A stretch of 64,000 nt of DNA from JAUIAS01 sp030425395 (GTDB taxonomy: Bacteria > Pseudomonadota > Alphaproteobacteria > Rhodobacterales > Rhodobacteraceae): the NCBI GenBank assembly GCA_043553855.1, contig CP121336.1:3906001-3970000 (forward strand). Direction: 5' to 3'. The notes beneath the pieces are model-generated. The model made no database searches. It was not told the DNA's origin and saw only the letters and a list, made by a program, of their open reading frames with translations. The position numbers were made by a program, and so were the translations under genes. Shown here one piece after another: positions 1 through 7,631 of the stretch; position 1 is the first letter of the stretch, and each line of letters starts with the position of its first letter.

Positions 1-1553
1 CGCTTGGCGTTTCTGCTACAGCGGCTTACGGCCTGATCGGCCTCGACGCACCGGCGCAAGCTGCGGCACACGCCAACAAGGGCGGCACGGCCAAGATGCA
101 GATGGAAGTCCGCGCGTTCAAGGACCCACGCACCTATGACTGGACCCAGATCGCCTTCCTCACCGCCGGCACGCTGGAATATCTGGTCGAATACAACAAT
201 GACGGTTCGTTCAAACCGCGCCTGCTGGAAAGCTGGTCGGTCAATGACACCGCCACCGAATACCGCCTGAACGTCCGTCAGGGTATCAAGTGGAGCAACG
301 GTGACGACTTCACCGCAGCTGATGTGGCGCGTGTTATCACCGACTGGTGTGACAAGTCCGCCGAAGGCAACTCCATGGCGGGCCGCATGGCTTCGCTGAT
401 TGAGGGCGAAGCGGCGCGTGACGGTGCAATCACCGTCGAGGGCAACACCGTCGTCCTGCGCACAGGTATGCCGGACATCACCATTATCGCGGGCATGGCC
501 GACTACCCAGCGGCTGTATACCATTCCAGCCTTGATGCGGCGGCACCACTTTCCGACCTTGTCGGCACCGGCCCGATGAAGGTTGTCGAGCACGAAGTGG
601 GCGTGAAGGCCGTTCTGGAAAAAGTCTCCGACTGGTGGGGCGACAGTGTCATCGAAGGCGGCGGCTATCACCTCGACCGCATCGAATACATTGACTACGG
701 CACCGATCCGTCCGCATGGGTGGCCGCAGCCGAAGCAGAGGAAGTCAACCTGTTCTATGAAACGGTCGGCGACTTCATCGACATCATGGACGGCCTCGGC
801 TGGGAAAAATCCGAAGTTGCCTCCGGCTCCACCATCGTTATCCGTCCCAACCAGAAGGCCATGGGCGAGGACGGCAAGCCGAAATATGGCGACAAGCGTG
901 CCCGTCAGGCCATTTCGATGGCTGTGGACAATGCCGTCTGTCTGGAACTCGGCATTGGTGGCCGTGGCGTGCTTGCAAACAACCACCACGCCGGTTCGAT
1001 GCACCCGGAATACGATCCCTCAGTTGGTCGCTTGCCGTTTGACCCCGCCAAAGCCGCAGAGCTGTGGCAGGCCGCAGGCAAGTCCATGGACGAGGAAATC
1101 GAAATCCACTCCATCGACGACGACTGGCGCAAGAACACCACCGATGCGGTGGCGGCTCAGCTGCGCGACGCGGGCTTCAATGTAAAGCGCACCATTCTGC
1201 CCGGTTCGACCTTCTGGAACGACTGGACGAAATATGCCTTCTCGTCCACCAACTGGAACCACCGCCCGCTGGCAACCCAGGTTTGGGGTCTTGCCTATCG
1301 CTCCGGTGAGGCTTGGAACGAATTCGGTTGGGAAAATGCCGAATTCGACGCTTTGCTCGATCAGGCCAACGCGCTTGCCGATGCCGACGCTCGTCGCGAA
1401 ATCGCTGGCAAGATGCAGGCCATCGTTGCGGATGAAGGTGTAACCATTCAGCCTTACTTCCGGTCGCTGTATCGTCACACCGACGGATCGATCAAAGGCG
1501 CGGATATGCATATCGCCTATCTGCCGCAAATTTATAAGTGGAGCGCCGCGTAA
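1..1553 (+). CDS. ABC transporter substrate-binding protein, family 5 (5'-truncated)
   Basis: Periplasmic binding protein of a peptide/nickel/opine-type ABC importer. The reading frame is open from base 3 to the window edge, so the start codon lies outside; 516 residues are visible. The first visible residues run through an Ala-rich stretch ending near PAQAAAHANKGG, which looks like the end of a signal peptide. The mature part has the family order: FKPRLLESWSVNDTATEYRL near the N-terminus, then the VRQGIKWSNGDDFTAADV motif typical of SBP_bac_5 proteins. It is followed by a strong terminator-like hairpin and then by two permeases and a fused ATPase, so it supplies the ligand specificity of that importer. 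The ligand is not evident. Confidence 0.9.
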   Translation, partial: LGVSATAAYGLIGLDAPAQAAAHANKGGTAKMQMEVRAFKDPRTYDWTQIAFLTAGTLEYLVEYNNDGSFKPRLLESWSVNDTATEYRLNVRQGIKWSNGDDFTAADVARVITDWCDKSAEGNSMAGRMASLIEGEAARDGAITVEGNTVVLRTGMPDITIIAGMADYPAAVYHSSLDAAAPLSDLVGTGPMKVVEHEVGVKAVLEKVSDWWGDSVIEGGGYHLDRIEYIDYGTDPSAWVAAAEAEEVNLFYETVGDFIDIMDGLGWEKSEVASGSTIVIRPNQKAMGEDGKPKYGDKRARQAISMAVDNAVCLELGIGGRGVLANNHHAGSMHPEYDPSVGRLPFDPAKAAELWQAAGKSMDEEIEIHSIDDDWRKNTTDAVAAQLRDAGFNVKRTILPGSTFWNDWTKYAFSSTNWNHRPLATQVWGLAYRSGEAWNEFGWENAEFDALLDQANALADADARREIAGKMQAIVADEGVTIQPYFRSLYRHTDGSIKGADMHIAYLPQIYKWSAA

Positions 1554-1564
1554 GCGGTGTCGCC

Positions 1565-1595
1565 GGGCCGCACCGCAAGGTGCGGCCCTTTTTTT
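1565..1595 (+). terminator. Intra-operon terminator/attenuator hairpin
   Basis: A perfect 10-bp stem (GGGCCGCACC paired with GGTGCGGCCC) closes a GCAA tetraloop and is followed by seven T. It lies 11 bases after the binding-protein stop and before the first permease. In ABC operons such a site lets the binding protein be made in excess over the membrane parts; that role here is inferred. Confidence 0.85.
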
Positions 1596-1673
1596 CCTGA
1601 CCGGTAAACAGGTCGGGACACAAATCCGAACCGGCAATGTATCGGTGACGGAAAGCTACCAACGGGAGCGCCT

Positions 1674-2720
1674 ATGGGATTGTTCATCTTGCGGCGTGTC
1701 GGGGTCATGATCCTGACAGCGCTCTGCCTGACCTTCCTCGTCTTTTTCTTGACGAACCTATATCCAAACCTCGAAAAGCTTGCCAAAACGCAGGGCAACT
1801 TCCGCATGTCGGACGAAGCGGTTGCGAGCTTTCTCGAAAAACGCGGATACCTGCAACCGGTGCCCGTGAAATACGGCGAATGGCTGGGTGTGGTGCCATC
1901 CTATCGGCACACGCATGACGACGGCAAAGTTACCGGGCGCTGTATCATGCCCGGACAAGACGCCGCCGACGCGCCGAATTTCTGCGGTATCCTTCAGGGG
2001 TATTGGGGATATTCCACGGTATTCAAGGACGAAGTCGGTTCCCTGGTGGCCACGCGACTGGGCCTGACCGGCAAGCTGATGTTCTGGGTGATGGTGTTGA
2101 TGGTGCCATCGGCGCTGTTGATCGGGGTGCTTGCAGGCATGCGCGAAGGGACCAAGACGGACCGGACGCTGTCAACCGCGTCCATCATTACGACCGCCAC
2201 ACCGGAATACGTCTCAGGGGTGATCTTTATCGCGGTGTTTGCCTCCTCAGCGGTCGGGTTGAAATGGTTCAAGGGAACCGCAACCTCAGCCATGGAAAGC
2301 GCCAATTTCGAAAACTTCTTCCTGCCTGTTCTGACCATCTCTCTTTACGGGATGGGATACATTGCGCGCATGACGCGCGCCTCGATGACCGAAGTGATGA
2401 CCGCGCAATATATCCGGACCGCGCGGCTCAAGGGGGTCAGCTTTCCCAATATCGTCATGAAACACGCGCTGCGCAACGCGCTGATCGCGCCCTTTACGGT
2501 GATCATGTTGCAGTTTCCGTGGCTGCTGAACGGTGTGGTGATCGTCGAGACGCTGTTCAACTACAAAGGCTTTGGCTGGCTGCTCGTGCAGGCGGCAGGC
2601 AACAATGACATCGAGCTTTTGCTGGGTGTGTCGGTCGTTTCCGTTGTGGTGGTGCTGGTGACCCAGCTGCTGTCCGATATCGGGTACGTTTTCCTCAACC
2701 CACGCATTCGAATTTCATAA
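1674..2720 (+). CDS. ABC transporter permease, DppB/OppB type
   Basis: Inner-membrane permease of the peptide-type importer, 348 residues. TM1 is at about residues 9-29 (hydrophobic VMILTALCLTFLVFFLTNL). A long periplasmic segment of about 90 residues follows, containing two Cys (in GRCIMPG and NFCG), before TM2; this is longer than in standard DppB. The remaining helices lie between about 135 and 345. The cytoplasmic EAA loop is visible as YIRTARLKGVSFPNIVMKHA. A GGGAG ribosome site precedes the ATG. It sits 15 bp before the second permease, in one operon with the binding protein and the fused ATPase. Confidence 0.92.
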   Translation: MGLFILRRVGVMILTALCLTFLVFFLTNLYPNLEKLAKTQGNFRMSDEAVASFLEKRGYLQPVPVKYGEWLGVVPSYRHTHDDGKVTGRCIMPGQDAADAPNFCGILQGYWGYSTVFKDEVGSLVATRLGLTGKLMFWVMVLMVPSALLIGVLAGMREGTKTDRTLSTASIITTATPEYVSGVIFIAVFASSAVGLKWFKGTATSAMESANFENFFLPVLTISLYGMGYIARMTRASMTEVMTAQYIRTARLKGVSFPNIVMKHALRNALIAPFTVIMLQFPWLLNGVVIVETLFNYKGFGWLLVQAAGNNDIELLLGVSVVSVVVVLVTQLLSDIGYVFLNPRIRIS

Positions 2721-2735
2721 GGGAGGCCACAGCAT

Positions 2736-3929
2736 ATGGAACCGCTAAGCTGGGGCGAAATCATCGTCCGCATGGCCATCCAGTTCATTCCGGTCTGGAT
2801 ATCTCTCGCGGCCCTCTTTGCCGTATCAATCACGTTCAAGCGCCGACTGGGGCTTTACGGAAAACTCTTTGACAGCCCGATCGGCATGATCGGATTTGGT
2901 CTGGTGATGTTCTGGGTGTTTGCCGGCGTCTATGGCGCTGCGGGAATGATCGTCACGCATGACTCGCTGGCACAGGTGTCGGGCCTCAAGAACAAGGCCC
3001 CCGGCACGCCGTTGCGCATGGCCGAAGACGGGGTTTACCAATACTATCTGCTGGGGGGGGATAACCTTGCGCGGGATGTATTTTCCCGCATGATTGACGG
3101 TGCCTGGGTGGTGGTGCAGATCGCGCCGCTTGCCACGATCTTTGCCTTCATGGTCGGGATCACCCTCGGCCTGCCTGCCGGATATTACGGCGGGCGGCTG
3201 GATACGCTGCTGTCTTTCCTCGCCAACCTGATCCTCGCCTTCCCGGTGATCCTGCTGTTCTATCTGCTTGTCACACCGGAAATCATCGAGACCGGGCTTC
3301 CCAACTATATGGCTATGGTGCTGTTCATCTTCCCGCTCGTGTTTGTCGCGGTGCTGCTGAATTCGCGCTACTACACCCAACCCAAGAAACGCACACCGCT
3401 TCTGATCGTTGTTCTGGGGCTCATGGGCTGGGTTTACCTGTCGCTGATCTCGGAGGTGGGATCCAAGTTGCAGGTTCTTCCCGGGTTCCTTGATCTCTTC
3501 GACATTCCCGGCGGTATCCTCGTCGTGTTCGTGTCGGTGGTCTTTGTCAATTCGCCCACGGTGTTCCGTATCGTGCGCGGGCTGGCGATGGACATCAAGA
3601 CACGCGACTATGTCGCGGCTGCGCAAACCCGTGGCGAGGGACCGTGGTATATCATGCTGTGGGAAATCCTGCCCAACGCGCGCGGCCCCCTGATCGTCGA
3701 TTTCTGTCTGCGTATCGGGTATACGACCATCCTTTTGGGCACTTTGGGTTTCTTTGGGCTGGGACTGCCACCGGAAAGCCCGGATTGGGGATCCACGATC
3801 AACGAGGGGCGCAAGCTTCTGTCGATCTATCTGCACCCCGCTCTGCCGCCGGCCTTTGCGCTGCTGACGATGGTGCTGGGCCTGAACCTGCTGGCCGACG
3901 GTCTGCGCGAGGAATCGCTGAAGGACTAA
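2736..3929 (+). CDS. ABC transporter permease, DppC/OppC type, enlarged
   Basis: Second permease of the importer, 397 residues, about 100 longer than usual DppC proteins. An extra hydrophobic pair appears at roughly residues 195-240 (MAMVLFIFPLVFVAVLL, then LIVVLGLMGWVYLSLI), which seems to be an inserted hairpin of membrane helices. The EAA loop is present near residues 289-310 (DYVAAAQTRGEGPWYIMLWE) and the C-terminal helices end in LGLNLLADGLREESLKD, standard for DppC. A GGGAGG ribosome site precedes the start. A GC-rich hairpin lies just after its stop. It belongs to the same transcription unit as the flanking permease and ATPase. Confidence 0.92.
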   Translation: MEPLSWGEIIVRMAIQFIPVWISLAALFAVSITFKRRLGLYGKLFDSPIGMIGFGLVMFWVFAGVYGAAGMIVTHDSLAQVSGLKNKAPGTPLRMAEDGVYQYYLLGGDNLARDVFSRMIDGAWVVVQIAPLATIFAFMVGITLGLPAGYYGGRLDTLLSFLANLILAFPVILLFYLLVTPEIIETGLPNYMAMVLFIFPLVFVAVLLNSRYYTQPKKRTPLLIVVLGLMGWVYLSLISEVGSKLQVLPGFLDLFDIPGGILVVFVSVVFVNSPTVFRIVRGLAMDIKTRDYVAAAQTRGEGPWYIMLWEILPNARGPLIVDFCLRIGYTTILLGTLGFFGLGLPPESPDWGSTINEGRKLLSIYLHPALPPAFALLTMVLGLNLLADGLREESLKD

Positions 3930-3939
3930 GGAAACAAGG

Positions 3940-3991
3940 CCGGGGGGCGCTGCCCCCCGGACCCCCCGGGATATTTGAAGCAAGAGAAAGG
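3940..3991 (+). repeat. GC hairpin followed by GGGATATTT...AGAAAG intergenic motif
   Basis: A 9-bp GC hairpin (arms CCGGGGGGC and GCCCCCCGG, 3940-3960) is followed by a C-run and GGGATATTTGAAGCAAGAGA. The same kind of tail (GGGAGTATTTTGGGCCAGAA) lies at 19207-19230, and a weaker one at 23112-23140. I recall short intergenic motifs of this form being scattered through Rhodobacteraceae genomes; that is memory, not something tested here. It lies between the permease and ATPase genes of one operon. Confidence 0.5.
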
Positions 3992-4026
3992 GCCGAATGT
4001 GCACCTTTCGAAGCTGGGAGATAAAG

Positions 4027-6114
4027 ATGAGCAAGATCGTGGACTATGAAGGGCCGATCCTTGAAATCGACATGCTGTCGATCTCGTTCTTCACACGGCT
4101 GCGGGAAATTCCGGCCGTGATGGATTTTTCCGTCAAGGTGCAGCCCGGCGAGGCGGTTGGCCTTGTGGGCGAATCCGGGTGCGGGAAATCCACCGTGGCG
4201 CTGGGCGTGATGCAGGACCTTGGCAAGAACGGCCGCGTTGTGGGCGGCTCCATCAAGTTCAAGGGCCGTGACCTGAGCGAAATGAGCGAAGAGGAGCTGC
4301 GCGACATTCGTGGCAACGAAATCGCAATGATTTATCAGGAACCGATGGCGAGCCTCAATCCGGCGATGAAGATCGGCAAGCAGTTGATCGAAGTCCCGAT
4401 GATTCATGAGGGCATCAGCGAACAGGAAGCCTGGGACCGGGCTTTGGAGGTGGTCACGGATGTGCGCCTTCCCGATCCTGAGCGGATGCTGAATTCTTAT
4501 CCGCACCAGTTGTCGGGTGGCCAGCAACAGCGCATCGTCATCGCAATGGCGCTGATGTCGAAACCGGCGCTGTTGATCCTGGACGAGCCGACGACCGCAC
4601 TGGATGTGACGGTTGAGGCCGCAGTTGTTGAACTGGTCAAGGATCTTGGCAAGAAATACGGCACCTCGATGCTGTTTATCTCGCACAATCTGGGGCTGGT
4701 TCTGGAAACTTGCGACCGGATTTGTGTGATGTATTCCGGCGAAGCGGTGGAACGTGGATCCATCGAAGATGTCTTTGACGAGATGCGTCACCCTTATACG
4801 CAGGCGTTGTTCCGGTCGATCCCATTGCCCGGTGCCGACAAGAATGCGCGCCCCTTGCGGGCCATTCCGGGGAACTTTCCCCTGCCCCACGAACGCCCAC
4901 CCGGCTGTAACTTTGGCCCCCGGTGCGATTACTTCGAAGAAGGGCGCTGCAACGCCAGCGATGTCAAGATGCGGCCCATCGACGGGGATGACCGTCACGA
5001 AAGCCGCTGTTTGAAGTTCGAGGAGATCGATTGGGATGCGCCAATGGAGCTGGCGGAGACCAAGGAAAAAGGCGAAATCGGCGAAGTTGTCCTGAAAATG
5101 GACCAACTCAAGAAATACTATGAGGTTGCTGCCAACGCTCTGTTCGGGGGCGGCACCAAAAAGGTGGTCAAGGCCAATGAGAGCCTCAGCTTTGAGGCCC
5201 GCGAAAGCGAGACACTGGCCATCGTTGGGGAATCGGGGTGTGGCAAGTCGACCTTTGCCAAGGTTCTGATGGGCCTAGAAACCGCCACCGACGGGCAGAT
5301 CCTGCTGGATGGGCGCAACATCGAGGGCATCCCGATCGAATCCCGCGACGCCAAGACCGTGGGCGAAGTGCAGATGGTGTTCCAGAACCCGTTCGACACG
5401 CTCAACCCGTCGATGACGGTGGGCCGTCAGATCATGCGGGCGCTTGAGATTTTCGGCATCGGCAATTCCGACGCGGAACGGCGGACGCGGATGCTTGAAC
5501 TGCTGGATCTGGTCAAGCTGCCTCGCGCATTTGCGGACCGGATGCCGCGTCAGCTGTCCGGCGGGCAAAAGCAGCGGGTCGGTATCGCGCGGGCCTTCGC
5601 AGGTGACGCGCGCATCGTGGTGGCGGACGAGCCTGTGTCAGCCCTCGATGTGTCGGTGCAAGCGGCGGTGACGGACCTGTTGATGGAGATCCAGCGCGAA
5701 CACAAGACGACGCTGTTGTTCATCTCGCACGATCTGTCGATCGTGCGCTATCTGTCGGATCGCGTGATGGTAATGTATCTCGGCCATGTGGTCGAATTGG
5801 GGACCACGGATCAGGTGTTCTCGCCGCCCTATCACCCGTACACCGAGGCGCTTTTGTCTGCGGTCCCGATTGCCGACACGTCGGTTCAAAAGCAGCATAT
5901 CGTTCTGGATGGAGATATCCCATCGGCAATGAACCCGCCGCCCGGGTGTCCGTTCCAGACAAGATGCCGCTGGAAATCCGAAGTTCCCGGCGGTCTATGT
6001 GAAAAGGAAGTGCCGCCGGTTCGGCAGCTTGGCGACAACCACCAGATCAAATGTCATCTTGCCGACGATATTCTGGCCCGCATGGAACCCGTGATCAAAA
6101 TCGCGGCAGAGTGA
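4027..6114 (+). CDS. Fused double ATPase of peptide-type ABC importer (DppD-DppF)
   Basis: ATP-hydrolysing subunit, 695 residues, with two complete nucleotide-binding domains in one chain. Domain 1 has Walker A GESGCGKST at about 48-56, signature LSGGQQQR near 162 and Walker B LLILDEP near 183. Domain 2 has a second GESGCGKST near 401 and LSGGQKQR near 510. Each half ends in the Cys-rich oligopeptide-transporter C-terminal motif (PPGCNFGPRCDYF and PPGCPFQTRCRW). An in-frame ATG 30 bases upstream exists, but the ATG at 4027 has a GGGAGAT ribosome site 5-11 bases before it and starts with MSKIVDYE, so it is preferred. It completes the importer encoded from base 1. Confidence 0.94.
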   Translation: MSKIVDYEGPILEIDMLSISFFTRLREIPAVMDFSVKVQPGEAVGLVGESGCGKSTVALGVMQDLGKNGRVVGGSIKFKGRDLSEMSEEELRDIRGNEIAMIYQEPMASLNPAMKIGKQLIEVPMIHEGISEQEAWDRALEVVTDVRLPDPERMLNSYPHQLSGGQQQRIVIAMALMSKPALLILDEPTTALDVTVEAAVVELVKDLGKKYGTSMLFISHNLGLVLETCDRICVMYSGEAVERGSIEDVFDEMRHPYTQALFRSIPLPGADKNARPLRAIPGNFPLPHERPPGCNFGPRCDYFEEGRCNASDVKMRPIDGDDRHESRCLKFEEIDWDAPMELAETKEKGEIGEVVLKMDQLKKYYEVAANALFGGGTKKVVKANESLSFEARESETLAIVGESGCGKSTFAKVLMGLETATDGQILLDGRNIEGIPIESRDAKTVGEVQMVFQNPFDTLNPSMTVGRQIMRALEIFGIGNSDAERRTRMLELLDLVKLPRAFADRMPRQLSGGQKQRVGIARAFAGDARIVVADEPVSALDVSVQAAVTDLLMEIQREHKTTLLFISHDLSIVRYLSDRVMVMYLGHVVELGTTDQVFSPPYHPYTEALLSAVPIADTSVQKQHIVLDGDIPSAMNPPPGCPFQTRCRWKSEVPGGLCEKEVPPVRQLGDNHQIKCHLADDILARMEPVIKIAAE

Positions 6115-6159
6115 CCTAAAAACAAAGGCTTGCGCGCCAATCCTCAAGCGGTTGGTGCG

Positions 6160-6744
6160 TCAGCTCCCCCAGATGATGCGAATATAGTCCCGGGTTTCGG
6201 CGTAAGGTGGCACGCCGCCGTGCCTACGCACCGCCTCTGGCCCCGCATTGTAGGCGGCAAGCGCCAGTTCCCAGCTGCCGAATTCCTCGAACTGGGCGGC
6301 AAGATATCGCGCCCCCGCTTCAAGATTGGCAAGCGGGTCGGTCGGATCAACCCCCAACAACTGCGCCGTGCCGGGCATCAACTGGGCCAGCCCGATGGCC
6401 CCCTTGTGCGAAACGGCCGCCGGATTCCAACCGGATTCCTGATGAACCAGCCGCAGAAACAATCCTTCGGGCACTCCCGCCGTGCGCGCCGCATTCCGTG
6501 CAGCGTCGAGATAAGGGCCGCGATAGCTGCCCTCGTAAACCGGACCATCCCATATCGTCGGTGTGTGAACCCGCGGCGGCGCAATGGACACCGTCATTGC
6601 GGTGGTCGCGGATTTGCGTGCGTCCAGCACCTTGGCCGACGATCCCAGACGCGCGGACCCGCCTTTTTTGCCGAACAGATCGGCGCGCGCATCAATCGGC
6701 AGCGCGAGTGCGCACATACAGGAAATGGCCAGAAAATATCGCAT
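6160..6744 (-). CDS. Lytic transglycosylase, SLT domain
   Basis: Exported peptidoglycan-cleaving enzyme, 194 residues, that cuts the glycan strand with formation of 1,6-anhydromuramic acid. The N-terminus MRYFLAISCMCALALPIDARA is a signal peptide. The catalytic Glu is in LVHQESGWNPAAV at about residue 104. The other family motifs follow: GAIGLAQLMPGTA and LALAAYNAGPEAV. A TTG start 21 bases upstream is possible, but the ATG at 6744 has GGAG just before it and begins the signal peptide cleanly. It converges on the ABC ATPase (46-bp gap) and diverges from ssb. Confidence 0.92.
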   Translation of the reverse strand: MRYFLAISCMCALALPIDARADLFGKKGGSARLGSSAKVLDARKSATTAMTVSIAPPRVHTPTIWDGPVYEGSYRGPYLDAARNAARTAGVPEGLFLRLVHQESGWNPAAVSHKGAIGLAQLMPGTAQLLGVDPTDPLANLEAGARYLAAQFEEFGSWELALAAYNAGPEAVRRHGGVPPYAETRDYIRIIWGS

Positions 6745-6963
6745 GGGCTCCGCCGGTTGTTTCAATCAAGAATAGACGCCGGGCGCGTGCAGGCAAAGCC
6801 CCTGCATTTGGATCGCGCAAGAGTTTGCCGGTGAAAGGCGCGACAGGCTCCTTCAATCGGCGTTAACCTTGTTTCAACCCCGGTGCAGGAAGTGTAGTGT
6901 CACGCGGAAACGCGGTGCAGAATCGCCGCAACCGGAACGAACATCACGATAGCGGGGTAAGAT

Positions 6964-7494
6964 ATGGCAGGTTCGGTGAACAAGGTGATCCTGATTGGAA
7001 ATCTGGGTCGCGATCCCGAGGTGCGCAGCTTTCAGAACGGCGGCAAGGTGTGCAATCTGCGCATTGCCACGTCCGAAACCTGGAAGGACCGCAACACCGG
7101 TGAACGACGCGAACGCACGGAATGGCACAGCGTCGCGATTTTCAACGAAAACCTGGCGCGGCTGGCCGAACAGTACTTGCGCAAAGGGTCCAAGGTATAT
7201 GTCGAGGGCAAGCTGGAAACCCGCAAGTGGCAGGACCAGAGCGGTCAGGATCGTTACAGCACCGAGGTCGTTCTGCGCCCCTACGGCGGCGAACTGACCT
7301 TTCTCGACGGTCGCGATAGTGGCGGTGGCCAAGGTGGCGGTCAGGGCGGTGGCTATGGCGGTGGTGGATACGATGGCGGCTATGGCGGCGGTGGGTATGA
7401 CAGCGGACCCGCGCCTTCAGCTGGCGGATCATCAAGCGGTGGCTCCTCGGGTGGCGGCAGCAGCCGTGACATCGACGACGAAATTCCGTTCTGA
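6964..7494 (+). CDS. ssb: Single-stranded DNA-binding protein
   Basis: Cytoplasmic SSB, 176 residues, which coats single-stranded DNA in replication, repair and recombination. The OB fold spans about 1-110, beginning MAGSVNKVILIGNLGRDPEV and including WHSVAIFNENLA and YVEGKLETRKW. A Gly-rich linker with repeats of GGYGGGGYDGG type follows (about 118-165). The chain ends in the acidic protein-interaction tip DIDDEIPF. Length and order are normal for the family. GGGGTAAG precedes the ATG. It is monocistronic by appearance: the transglycosylase upstream is divergent and a palindrome follows the gene. Confidence 0.97.
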   Translation: MAGSVNKVILIGNLGRDPEVRSFQNGGKVCNLRIATSETWKDRNTGERRERTEWHSVAIFNENLARLAEQYLRKGSKVYVEGKLETRKWQDQSGQDRYSTEVVLRPYGGELTFLDGRDSGGGQGGGQGGGYGGGGYDGGYGGGGYDSGPAPSAGGSSSGGSSGGGSSRDIDDEIPF

Positions 7495-7540
7495 GCGTTT
7501 GGCGGCGGTCCGATCAACATATGGCCGCCCCCGGCAAGAC

Positions 7541-7564
7541 GCGCACGCCTGTACAGGCGTGCGC
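7541..7564. terminator. Perfect 24-bp palindrome after ssb
   Basis: The arms GCGCACGCCTGT and ACAGGCGTGCGC are exact reverse complements with no spacer; folded as RNA they give a 10-bp stem with a GTAC loop. It lies 46 bases after the ssb stop. No clear T-run follows, so it may be a weak or factor-assisted terminator, or a protein-binding site. Confidence 0.5.
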
Positions 7565-7631
7565 GCCACAGTTTTCAACCGTCTGATCTGGCACTCTTGC
7601 CAAGCGACGCGTTTTTGAATTCCTTGCAAAC

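Noticed and set aside
2826..5106. Long open frames on the minus strand (up to about 435 codons) opposite the permease and ATPase genes
   Set aside because: They lie wholly antisense to well-supported ABC genes, have low-complexity His/Gln/Arg-rich composition expected of GC-rich shadow frames and no family motif or ribosome site.
7319..7460. Short GGT/GGC-rich repeats in ssb as a possible repeat array or CRISPR
   Set aside because: They encode the Gly-rich SSB linker, are imperfect and very short, and lack unique spacers.
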